Shown here piece by piece: positions 1 to 12,000 of a DNA stretch of 64,000 nucleotides (its first letter is position 1; each line of letters starts with the position of its first letter). The DNA comes from Aplysia californica (taxonomy: Eukaryota; Mollusca; Gastropoda; Aplysiida; Aplysiidae): positions 1,154,422 to 1,218,421 of the forward strand of contig NW_004797344.1 in assembly GCF_000002075.1 (NCBI RefSeq), in the 5' to 3' direction. Below the pieces are notes generated by a model that saw only the letters and a program-made list of their open reading frames with translations, was not told the origin of the DNA and searched no databases. Made by a program: the position numbers and the translations under genes.

Positions 1-34
1 GTTGCCAGCAACACAGAGACCATGACAGTTGTCG
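1..34 (+). CDS. Exon B0, 3' end only: Ig domain G strand
   Basis: Eleven codons (Val-Ala-Ser-Asn-Thr-Glu-Thr-Met-Thr-Val-Val) plus one base before a GTGAGT donor at 35. Identical to residues 79-89 of the full B exons; the rest lies upstream of the window. Confidence 0.88.
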
Positions 35-3000
35 GTGAGTATGATGTCAAGTTCTAGGAGGGCAGGGAATAAGGAAGAGAGATGAGACTGAGAGAGGAGT
101 ATTTTGTCCCTTTGTGACACGGTTGACAGAAAAGAAGGATGGAAGAGGAACCTCCATTTGATGTTGTCTGCTGTAGGTTTACGTGCTGGTGAGAAGCAGC
201 GTGGTTGAGCATACTCTTCTGTTTGTTTCCTCAGATAAACCAACGACGCCCACTTTGGCTACCGACAATAGTGACCCAACGGATGGCGATGCCATAACAC
301 TGACGTGTACAGCCACAGAGGCCGCGGTAAACAACTATGAGTTCAAACTGGGCTCAACGTCACTGGCTTCTGGAAGTAGCAGCACATATTCCATAAGCAC
401 TGCAACTATCGGCGCAGATGATGGCAGCTACACCTGTATTGTGTCCATCGACACCGTGGCCTCAGATGCCAGTAGTGCCGTGGTCGTTGCGCGTGAGTAG
501 AGCAGTATTATATTTGGACTGTGAGTGTGTCTGTGTCTGTATCGAATACAAAAGTGGGCACGCCGGGGAAAATGTGTGTTGTGTTTACGCGTGACGTTGA
601 TTTTTGACAAATTGTTTTCTTCCGTTTTCACATTTCTGTTTGTTAAGTTTAAGTTTCTTGCTGGTGGAATGTGGGAGGGGTCTTAAGGACTTAATGAATG
701 AGGGTTTTTTTTAGACAGAAAGAAGAGGAAAGTTTATGCCTTAGTTTTGATGAAAACACGAGTGATGATTTGACAGTGGGTTTTCATAAGTAGATTTACT
801 CGTGTGTACATAGCTAGCCTGACTAGGAAATGGCTTTTGCGTTGGCATGGAGGGAATCTGGGATGAGCCATTCATCCATTCGATGACAGAGGGAAATGGA
901 ACATTAGCTCATGAGTAGGGGGATATAGCAGTACTGGTTGAGTAAGCTGCGTAGAAGACATTGTGATGGGTGTTTGAGGAGAAGCGTTTGACTGTGATTG
1001 AAAGCATGTTTTTTTTCTGGTTTCAGTGCGTCCCAAGACACCAACCCTGAGCAGAGCTCCTACAGATGCTACCATTGAGAGCGGCACATCTGTGACGTTG
1101 ACATGTGCAACACTGAGCAGTGGAGTTGTGACCTACACATTTTCACAGGGCAGCACCCAGGTTCAAAGCGGCTCCAGCGCCACATACGATTTGGCAAGTG
1201 CTGCCACCTCAGACACTGGGTCTTACACGTGTATTGCCAGCATCAGTTCAGTGGACTCCGTTGCCAGCAACACAGAGACCATGACAGTTGTCGGTGAGTA
1301 TGATGTCAAGTTCTAGGAGGGCAGGGAATAAGGAAGAGAGATGAGACTGAGAGAGGAGTATTTTGTCCCTTTGTGACACGGTTGACAGAAAAGAAGGATG
1401 GAAGAGGAACCTCCATTTGATGTTGTCTGCTGTAGGTTTACGTGCTGGTGAGAAGCAGCGTGGTTGAGCATACTCTTCTGTTTGTTTCCTCAGATAAACC
1501 AACGACGCCCACTTTGGCTACCGACAATAGTGACCCAACGGATGGCGATGCCATAACACTGACGTGTACAGCCACAGAGGCCGCGGTAAACAACTATGAG
1601 TTCAAACTGGGCTCAACGTCACTGGCTTCTGGAAGTAGCAGCACATATTCCATAAGCACTGCAACTATCGGCGCAGATGATGGCAGCTACACCTGTATTG
1701 TGTCCATCGACACCGTGGCCTCAGATGCCAGTAGTGCCGTGGTCGTTGCGCGTGAGTAGAGCAGTATTATATTTGGACTGTGAGTGTGTCTGTGTCTGTA
1801 TCGAATACAAAAGTGGGCACGCCGGGGAAAATGTGTGTTGTGTTTACGCGTGACGTTGATTTTTGACAAATTGTTTTCTTCCGTTTTCACATTTCTGTTT
1901 GTTAAGTTTAAGGTTCTTGCTGGTGGAATGTGGGAGGGGTCTTAAGGACTTAATGAATTAGGCTTTTTTAGACAGAAAGAAGAGGAAAGTTTATGCCTTA
2001 GTTTTGATGAAAACACGAGTGATGATTTGACAGTGGGTTTTCATAAGTAGATTTACTCGTGTGTACATAGCTAGCCTGACTAGGAAATGGCTTTTGCGTT
2101 GGCATGGAGGGAATCTGGGATGAGCCATTCATCCATTCGATGACAGAGGGAAATGGAACATTAGCTCATGAGTAGGGGGATATAGCAGTACTGGTTGAGT
2201 AAGCTGCGTAGAAGACATTGTGATGGGTGTTTGAGGAGAAGCGTTTGACTGTGATTGAAAGCATGTTTTTTTTCTGGTTTCAGTGCGTCCCAAGACACCA
2301 ACCCTGAGCAGAGCTCCTACAGATGCTACCATTGAGAGCGGCACATCTGTGACGTTGACATGTGCAACACTGAGCAGTGGAGTTGTGACCTACACATTTT
2401 CACAGGGCAGCACCCAGGTTCAAAGCGGCTCCAGCGCCACATACGATTTGGCAAGTGCTGCCACCTCAGACACTGGGTCTTACACGTGTATTGCCAGCAT
2501 CAGTTCAGTGGACTCCGTTGCCAGCAACACAGAGACCATGACAGTTGTCGGTGAGTATGATGTCAAGTTCTAGGAGGGCAGGGAATAAGGAAGAGAGATG
2601 AGACTGAGAGAGGAGTATTTTGTCCCTTTGTGACACGGTTGACAGAAAAGAAGGATGGAAGAGGAACCTCCATTTGATGTTGTCTGCTGTAGGTTTACGT
2701 GCTGGTGAGAAGCAGCGTGGTTGAGCATACTCTTCTGTTTGTTTCCTCAGATAAACCAACGACGCCCACTTTGGCTACCGACAATAGTGACCCAACGGAT
2801 GGCGATGCCATAACACTGACGTGTACAGCCACAGAGGCCGCGGTAAACAACTATGAGTTCAAACTGGGCTCAACGTCACTGGCTTCTGGAAGTAGCAGCA
2901 CATATTCCATAAGCACTGCAACTATCGGCGCAGATGATGGCAGCTACACCTGTATTGTGTCCATCGACACCGTGGCCTCAGATGCCAGTAGTGCCGTGGT

Positions 3001-6000
3001 CGTTGCGCGTGAGTAGAGCAGTATTATATTTGGACTGTGAGTGTGTCTGTGTCTGTATCGAATACAAAAGTGGGCACGCCGGGGAAAATGTGTGTTGTGT
3101 TTACGCGTGACGTTGATTTTTGACAAATTGTTTTCTTCCGTTTTCACATTTCTGTTTGTTAAGTTTAAGTTTCTTGCTGGTGGAATGTGGGAGGGGTCTT
3201 AGGGACTTAATGAATTAGGCTTTTTTAGACAGAATGAGCAAAGTTTATGTCTAATTTTGAGAAAAACACGAGTGATGGTTTGACAGTGGGTTTTCATAAG
3301 TAGATTTACTCGTGTGTACATAGCTAGCCTGACTAGGAAATGGCTTTTGCGTTGGCATGGAGGGAATCTGGGATGAGCCATTCATCCATTCGATGACAGA
3401 GGGAAATGGAACATTAGCTCATGAGTAGGGGGATATAGCAGTACTGGTTGAGTAAGCTGCGTAGAAGACATTGTGATGGGTGTTTGAGGAGAAGCGTTTG
3501 ACTGTGATTGAAAGCATGTTTTTTTTCTGGTTTCAGTGCGTCCCAAGACACCAACCCTGAGCAGAGCTCCTACAGATGCTACCATTGAGAGCGGCACATC
3601 TGTGACGTTGACATGTGCAACACTGAGCAGTGGAGTTGTGACCTACACATTTTCACAGGGCAGCACCCAGGTTCAAAGCGGCTCCAGCGCCACATACGAT
3701 TTGGCAAGTGCTGCCACCTCAGACACTGGGTCTTACACGTGTATTGCCAGCATCAGTTCAGTGGACTCCGTTGCCAGCAACACAGAGACCATGACAGTTG
3801 TCGGTGAGTATGATGTCAAGTTCTAGGAGGGCAGGGAATAAGGAAGAGAGATGAGACTGAGAGAGGAGTATTTTGTCCCTTTGTGACACGGTTGACAGAA
3901 AAGAAGGATGGAAGAGGAACCTCCATTTGATGTTGTCTGCTGTAGGTTTACGTGCTGGTGAGAAGCAGCGTGGTTGAGCATACTCTTCTGTTTGTTTCCT
4001 CAGATAAACCAACGACGCCCACTTTGGCTACCGACAATAGTGACCCAACGGATGGCGATGCCATAACACTGACGTGTACAGCCACAGAGGCCGCGGTAAA
4101 CAACTATGAGTTCAAACTGGGCTCAACGTCACTGGCTTCTGGAAGTAGCAGCACATATTCCATAAGCACTGCAACTATCGGCGCAGATGATGGCAGCTAC
4201 ACCTGTATTGTGTCCATCGACACCGTGGCCTCAGATGCCAGTAGTGCCGTGGTCGTTGCGCGTGAGTAGAGCAGTATTATATTTGGACTGTGAGTGTGTC
4301 TGTGTCTGTATCGAATACAAAAGTGGGCACGCCGGGGAAAATGTGTGTTGTGTTTACGCGTGACGTTGATTTTTGACAAATTGTTTTCTTCCGTTTTCAC
4401 ATTTCTGTTTGTTAAGTTTAAGGTTCTTGCTGGTGGAATGTGGGAGGGGTCTGAAGGACTTAATGAATGAGGTTTTTTTTTGACAGAAAGAAGAGGAAAG
4501 TTTATGCCTTAGTTTTGATGAAAACACGAGTGATGATTTGACAGTGGGTTTTCATAAGTAGATTTACTCGTGTGTACATAGCTAGCCTGACTAGGAAATG
4601 GCTTTTGCGTTGGCATGGAGGGAATCTGGGATGAGCCATTCATCCATTCGATGACAGAGGGAAATGGAACATTAGCTCATGAGTAGGGGGATATAGCAGT
4701 ACTGGTTGAGTAAGCTGCGTAGAAGACATTGTGATGGGTGTTTGAGGAGAAGCGTTTGACTGTGATTGAAAGCATGTTTTTTTTCTGGTTTCAGTGCGTC
4801 CCAAGACACCAACCCTGAGCAGAGCTCCTACAGATGCTACCATTGAGAGCGGCACATCTGTGACGTTGACATGTGCAACACTGAGCAGTGGAGTTGTGAC
4901 CTACACATTTTCACAGGGCAGCACCCAGGTTCAAAGCGGCTCCAGCGCCACATACGATTTGGCAAGTGCTGCCACCTCAGACACTGGGTCTTACACGTGT
5001 ATTGCCAGCATCAGTTCAGTGGACTCCGTTGCCAGCAACACAGAGACCATGACAGTTGTCGGTGAGTATGATGTCAAGTTCTAGGAGGGCAGGGAATAAG
5101 GAAGAGAGATGAGACTGAGAGAGGAGTATTTTGTCCCTTTGTGACACGGTTGACAGAAAAGAAGGATGGAAGAGGAACCTCCATTTGATGTTGTCTGCTG
5201 TAGGTTTACGTGCTGGTGAGAAGCAGCGTGGTTGAGCATACTCTTCTGTTTGTTTCCTCAGATAAACCAACGACGCCCACTTTGGCTACCGACAATAGTG
5301 ACCCAACGGATGGCGATGCCATAACACTGACGTGTACAGCCACAGAGGCCGCGGTAAACAACTATGAGTTCAAACTGGGCTCAACGTCACTGGCTTCTGG
5401 AAGTAGCAGCACATATTCCATAAGCACTGCAACTATCGGCGCAGATGATGGCAGCTACACCTGTATTGTGTCCATCGACACCGTGGCCTCAGATGCCAGT
5501 AGTGCCGTGGTCGTTGCGCGTGAGTAGAGCAGTATTATATTTGGACTGTGAGTGTGTCTGTGTCTGTATCGAATACAAAAGTGGGCACGCCGGGGAAAAT
5601 GTGTGTTGTGTTTACGCGTGACGTTGATTTTTGACAAATTGTTTTCTTCCGTTTTCACATTTCTGTTTGTTAAGTTTAAGGTTCTTGCTGGTGGAATGTG
5701 GGAGGGGTCTGAAGGACTTAATGAATGAGGTTTTTTTTTGACAGAAAGAAGAGGAAAGTTTATGCCTTAGTTTTGATGAAAACACGAGTGATGATTTGAC
5801 AGTGGGTTTTCATAAGTAGATTTACTCGTGTGTACATAGCTAGCCTGACTAGGAAATGGCTTTTGCGTTGGCATGGAGGGAATCTGGGATGAGCCATTCA
5901 TCCATTCGATGACAGAGGGAAATGGAACATTAGCTCATGAGTAGGGGGATATAGCAGTACTGGTTGAGTAAGCTGCGTAGAAGACATTGTGATGGGTGTT

Positions 6001-9000
6001 TGAGGAGAAGCGTTTGACTGTGATTGAAAGCATGTTTTTTTTCTGGTTTCAGTGCGTCCCAAGACACCAACCCTGAGCAGAGCTCCTACAGATGCTACCA
6101 TTGAGAGCGGCACATCTGTGACGTTGACATGTGCAACACTGAGCAGTGGAGTTGTGACCTACACATTTTCACAGGGCAGCACCCAGGTTCAAAGCGGCTC
6201 CAGCGCCACATACGATTTGGCAAGTGCTGCCACCTCAGACACTGGGTCTTACACGTGTATTGCCAGCATCAGTTCAGTGGACTCCGTTGCCAGCAACACA
6301 GAGACCATGACAGTTGTCGGTGAGTATGATGTCAAGTTCTAGGAGGGCAGGGAATAAGGAAGAGAGATGAGACTGAGAGAGGAGTATTTTGTCCCTTTGT
6401 GACACGGTTGACAGAAAAGAAGGATGGAAGAGGAACCTCCATTTGATGTTGTCTGCTGTAGGTTTACGTGCTGGTGAGAAGCAGCGTGGTTGAGCATACT
6501 CTTCTGTTTGTTTCCTCAGATAAACCAACGACGCCCACTTTGGCTACCGACAATAGTGACCCAACGGATGGCGATGCCATAACACTGACGTGTACAGCCA
6601 CAGAGGCCGCGGTAAACAACTATGAGTTCAAACTGGGCTCAACGTCACTGGCTTCTGGAAGTAGCAGCACATATTCCATAAGCACTGCAACTATCGGCGC
6701 AGATGATGGCAGCTACACCTGTATTGTGTCCATCGACACCGTGGCCTCAGATGCCAGTAGTGCCGTGGTCGTTGCGCGTGAGTAGAGCAGTATTATATTT
6801 GGACTGTGAGTGTGTCTGTGTCTGTATCGAATACAAAAGTGGGCACGCCGGGGAAAATGTGTGTTGTGTTTACGCGTGACGTTGATTTTTGACAAATTGT
6901 TTTCTTCCGTTTTCACATTTCTGTTTGTTAAGTTTAAGGTTCTTGCTGGTGGAATGTGGGAGGGGTCTGAAGGACTTAATGAATGAGGTTTTTTTTTGAC
7001 AGAAAGAAGAGGAAAGTTTATGCCTTAGTTTTGATGAAAACACGAGTGATGATTTGACAGTGGGTTTTCATAAGTAGATTTACTCGTGTGTACATAGCTA
7101 GCCTGACTAGGAAATGGCTTTTGCGTTGGCATGGAGGGAATCTGGGATGAGCCATTCATCCATTCGATGACAGAGGGAAATGGAACATTAGCTCATGAGT
7201 AGGGGGATATAGCAGTACTGGTTGAGTAAGCTGCGTAGAAGACATTGTGATGGGTGTTTGAGGAGAAGCGTTTGACTGTGATTGAAAGCATGTTTTTTTT
7301 CTGGTTTCAGTGCGTCCCAAGACACCAACCCTGAGCAGAGCTCCTACAGATGCTACCATTGAGAGCGGCACATCTGTGACGTTGACATGTGCAACACTGA
7401 GCAGTGGAGTTGTGACCTACACATTTTCACAGGGCAGCACCCAGGTTCAAAGCGGCTCCAGCGCCACATACGATTTGGCAAGTGCTGCCACCTCAGACAC
7501 TGGGTCTTACACGTGTATTGCCAGCATCAGTTCAGTGGACTCCGTTGCCAGCAACACAGAGACCATGACAGTTGTCGGTGAGTATGATGTCAAGTTCTAG
7601 GAGGGCAGGGAATAAGGAAGAGAGATGAGACTGAGAGAGGAGTATTTTGTCCCTTTGTGACACGGTTGACAGAAAAGAAGGATGGAAGAGGAACCTCCAT
7701 TTGATGTTGTCTGCTGTAGGTTTACGTGCTGGTGAGAAGCAGCGTGGTTGAGCATACTCTTCTGTTTGTTTCCTCAGATAAACCAACGACGCCCACTTTG
7801 GCTACCGACAATAGTGACCCAACGGATGGCGATGCCATAACACTGACGTGTACAGCCACAGAGGCCGCGGTAAACAACTATGAGTTCAAACTGGGCTCAA
7901 CGTCACTGGCTTCTGGAAGTAGCAGCACATATTCCATAAGCACTGCAACTATCGGCGCAGATGATGGCAGCTACACCTGTATTGTGTCCATCGACACCGT
8001 GGCCTCAGATGCCAGTAGTGCCGTGGTCGTTGCGCGTGAGTAGAGCAGTATTATATTTGGACTGTGAGTGTGTCTGTGTCTGTATCGAATACAAAAGTGG
8101 GCACGCCGGGGAAAATGTGTGTTGTGTTTACGCGTGACGTTGATTTTTGACAAATTGTTTTCTTCCGTTTTCACATTTCTGTTTGTTAAGTTTAAGGTTC
8201 TTGCTGGTGGAATGTGGGAGGGGTCTGAAGGACTTAATGAATGAGGTTTTTTTTTGACAGAAAGAAGAGGAAAGTTTATGCCTTAGTTTTGATGAAAACA
8301 CGAGTGATGATTTGACAGTGGGTTTTCATAAGTAGATTTACTCGTGTGTACATAGCTAGCCTGACTAGGAAATGGCTTTTGCGTTGGCATGGAGGGAATC
8401 TGGGATGAGCCATTCATCCATTCGATGACAGAGGGAAATGGAACATTAGCTCATGAGTAGGGGGATATAGCAGTACTGGTTGAGTAAGCTGCGTAGAAGA
8501 CATTGTGATGGGTGTTTGAGGAGAAGCGTTTGACTGTGATTGAAAGCATGTTTTTTTTCTGGTTTCAGTGCGTCCCAAGACACCAACCCTGAGCAGAGCT
8601 CCTACAGATGCTACCATTGAGAGCGGCACATCTGTGACGTTGACATGTGCAACACTGAGCAGTGGAGTTGTGACCTACACATTTTCACAGGGCAGCACCC
8701 AGGTTCAAAGCGGCTCCAGCGCCACATACGATTTGGCAAGTGCTGCCACCTCAGACACTGGGTCTTACACGTGTATTGCCAGCATCAGTTCAGTGGACTC
8801 CGTTGCCAGCAACACAGAGACCATGACAGTTGTCGGTGAGTATGATGTCAAGTTCTAGGAGGGCAGGGAATAAGGAAGAGAGATGAGACTGAGAGAGGAG
8901 TATTTGTCCCTTTGTGACACGGTTGACAGAAAAGAAGGATGGAAGAGGAACCTCCATTTGATGTTGTCTGCTGTAGGTTTACGTGCTGGTGAGAAGCAGC

Positions 9001-12000
9001 GTGGTTGAGCATACTCTTCTGTTTGTTTCCTCAGATAAACCAACGACGCCCACTTTGGCTACCGACAATAGTGACCCAACGGATGGCGATGCCATAACAC
9101 TGACGTGTACAGCCACAGAGGCCGCGGTAAACAACTATGAGTTCAAACTGGGCTCAACGTCACTGGCTTCTGGAAGTAGCAGCACATATTCCATAAGCAC
9201 TGCAACTATCGGCGCAGATGATGGCAGCTACACCTGTATTGTGTCCATCGACACCGTGGCCTCAGATGCCAGTAGTGCCGTGGTCGTTGCGCGTGAGTAG
9301 AGCAGTATTATATTTGGACTGTGAGTGTGTCTGTGTCTGTATCGAATACAAAAGTGGGCACGCCGGGGAAAATGTGTGTTGTGTTTACGCGTGACGTTGA
9401 TTTTTGACAAATTGTTTTCTTCCGTTTTCACATTTCTGTTTGTTAAGTTTAAGTTTCTTGCTGGTGGAATGTGGGAGGGGTCTTAGGGACTTAATGAATT
9501 AGGCTTTTCTTTTAGACAGAAAAAAGAGGAAAGTTTATGCCTTAGTTTTGATGAAAGCACGAGTGATGGTTTGACAGTGGGTTTTCAGAAGTAGATTTAC
9601 TCGTGTGTACATAGCTAACCTGACAAAGAAATGGCTTTTGTGTTGGCATGGAGGGAATCTGGGATGAGCCATTCATCCATTCGATGACAGAGGGAAATGG
9701 AACATTAGCTCATGAGTAGGGGGATATAGCAGTACTGGTTGAGTAAGCTGCGTAGAAGACATTGTGATGGGTGTTTGAGGAGAAGCGTTTGACTGTGATT
9801 GAAAGCATGTTTTTTTTCTGGTTTCAGTGCGTCCCAAGACACCAACCCTGAGCAGAGCTCCTACAGATGCTACCATTGAGAGCGGCACATCTGTGACGTT
9901 GACATGTGCAACACTGAGCAGTGGAGTTGTGACCTACACATTTTCACAGGGCAGCACCCAGGTTCAAAGCGGCTCCAGCGCCACATACGATTTGGCAAGT
10001 GCTGCCACCTCAGACACTGGGTCTTACACGTGTATTGCCAGCATCAGTTCAGTGGACTCCGTTGCCAGCAACACAGAGACCATGACAGTTGTCGGTGAGT
10101 ATGATGTCAAGTTCTAGGAGGGCAGGGAATAAGGAAGAGAGATGAGACTGAGAGAGGAGTATTTTGTCCCTTTGTGACACGGTTGACAGAAAAGAAGGAT
10201 GGAAGAGGAACCTCCATTTGATGTTGTCTGCTGTAGGTTTACGTGCTGGTGAGAAGCAGCGTGGTTGAGCATACTCTTCTGTTTGTTTCCTCAGATAAAC
10301 CAACGACGCCCACTTTGGCTACCGACAATAGTGACCCAACGGATGGCGATGCCATAACACTGACGTGTACAGCCACAGAGGCCGCGGTAAACAACTATGA
10401 GTTCAAACTGGGCTCAACGTCACTGGCTTCTGGAAGTAGCAGCACATATTCCATAAGCACTGCAACTATCGGCGCAGATGATGGCAGCTACACCTGTATT
10501 GTGTCCATCGACACCGTGGCCTCAGATGCCAGTAGTGCCGTGGTCGTTGCGCGTGAGTAGAGCAGTATTATATTTGGACTGTGAGTGTGTCTGTGTCTGT
10601 ATCGAATACAAAAGTGGGCACGCCGGGGAAAATGTGTGTTGTGTTTACGCGTGACGTTGATTTTTGACAAATTGTTTTCTTCCGTTTTCACATTTCTGTT
10701 TGTTAAGTTTAAGGTTCTTGCTGGTGGAATGTGGGAGGGGTCTTAAGGACTTAATGAATGAGGGTTTTTTTTAGACAGAAAGAAGAGGAAAGTTTATGCC
10801 TTAGTTTTGATGAAAACACGAGTGATGATTTGACAGTGGGTTTTCATAAGTAGATTTACTCGTGTGTACATAGCTAGCCTGACTAGGAAATGGCTTTTGC
10901 GTTGGCATGGAGGGAATCTGGGATGAGCCATTCATCCATTCGATGACAGAGGGAAATGGAACATTAGCTCATGAGTAGGGGGATATAGCAGTACTGGTTG
11001 AGTAAGCTGCGTAGAAGACATTGTGATGGGTGTTTGAGGAGAAGCGTTTGACTGTGATTGAAAGCATGTTTTTTTTCTGGTTTCAGTGCGTCCCAAGACA
11101 CCAACCCTGAGCAGAGCTCCTACAGATGCTACCATTGAGAGCGGCACATCTGTGACGTTGACATGTGCAACACTGAGCAGTGGAGTTGTGACCTACACAT
11201 TTTCACAGGGCAGCACCCAGGTTCAAAGCGGCTCCAGCGCCACATACGATTTGGCAAGTGCTGCCACCTCAGACACTGGGTCTTACACGTGTATTGCCAG
11301 CATCAGTTCAGTGGACTCCGTTGCCAGCAACACAGAGACCATGACAGTTGTCGGTGAGTATGATGTCAAGTTCTAGGAGGGCAGGGAATAAGGAAGAGAG
11401 ATGAGACTGAGAGAGGAGTATTTTGTCCCTTTGTGACACGGTTGACAGAAAAGAAGGATGGAAGAGGAACCTCCATTTGATGTTGTCTGCTGTAGGTTTA
11501 CGTGCTGGTGAGAAGCAGCGTGGTTGAGCATACTCTTCTGTTTGTTTCCTCAGATAAACCAACGACGCCCACTTTGGCTACCGACAATAGTGACCCAACG
11601 GATGGCGATGCCATAACACTGACGTGTACAGCCACAGAGGCCGCGGTAAACAACTATGAGTTCAAACTGGGCTCAACGTCACTGGCTTCTGGAAGTAGCA
11701 GCACATATTCCATAAGCACTGCAACTATCGGCGCAGATGATGGCAGCTACACCTGTATTGTGTCCATCGACACCGTGGCCTCAGATGCCAGTAGTGCCGT
11801 GGTCGTTGCGCGTGAGTAGAGCAGTATTATATTTGGACTGTGAGTGTGTCTGTGTCTGTATCGAATACAAAAGTGGGCACGCCGGGGAAAATGTGTGTTG
11901 TGTTTACGCGTGACGTTGATTTTTGACAAATTGTTTTCTTCCGTTTTCACATTTCTGTTTGTTAAGTTTAAGGTTCTTGCTGGTGGAATGTGGGAGGGGT

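Larger units (their letters stand above)
493..1026 (+). other. A-to-B intron, type T1 (representative)
   Basis: The 534-nt intron holds no gene. The variable part spans about 648-847. T1 is marked by GAATGAGGG followed by eight T, then GACAGAAAGAAGAGG, and by GTGATGATTT further on. T1 occurs in units 1, 9-11, 16, 17, 22-24, 27, 33, 35, 42 and 51. Confidence 0.85.

Noticed and set aside
183-234. LVRSSVVEHTLLFVSS ahead of exon A, which looks like a signal peptide
   Set aside because: It starts at GTG, lacks ATG, and is the translated pyrimidine tract and acceptor of the intron. The splice border at 234/235 explains it better.
428-631. Antisense reading frame of 67 codons repeated in nearly every unit
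   Set aside because: It overlaps the A exon end and intron. It recurs only because the DNA recurs; no codon bias, domain or splice logic supports it. The frames at 872-1087 and 1248-1502 (- strand) are the same kind of shadow.
1103-1297. 64-codon frame (MCNTEQWSCDL...) inside exon B
   Set aside because: Out-of-frame shadow of the Ig domain; the in-frame reading gives the Cys-Cys Ig pattern. It is broken in B21 by a change that is silent in the Ig frame.
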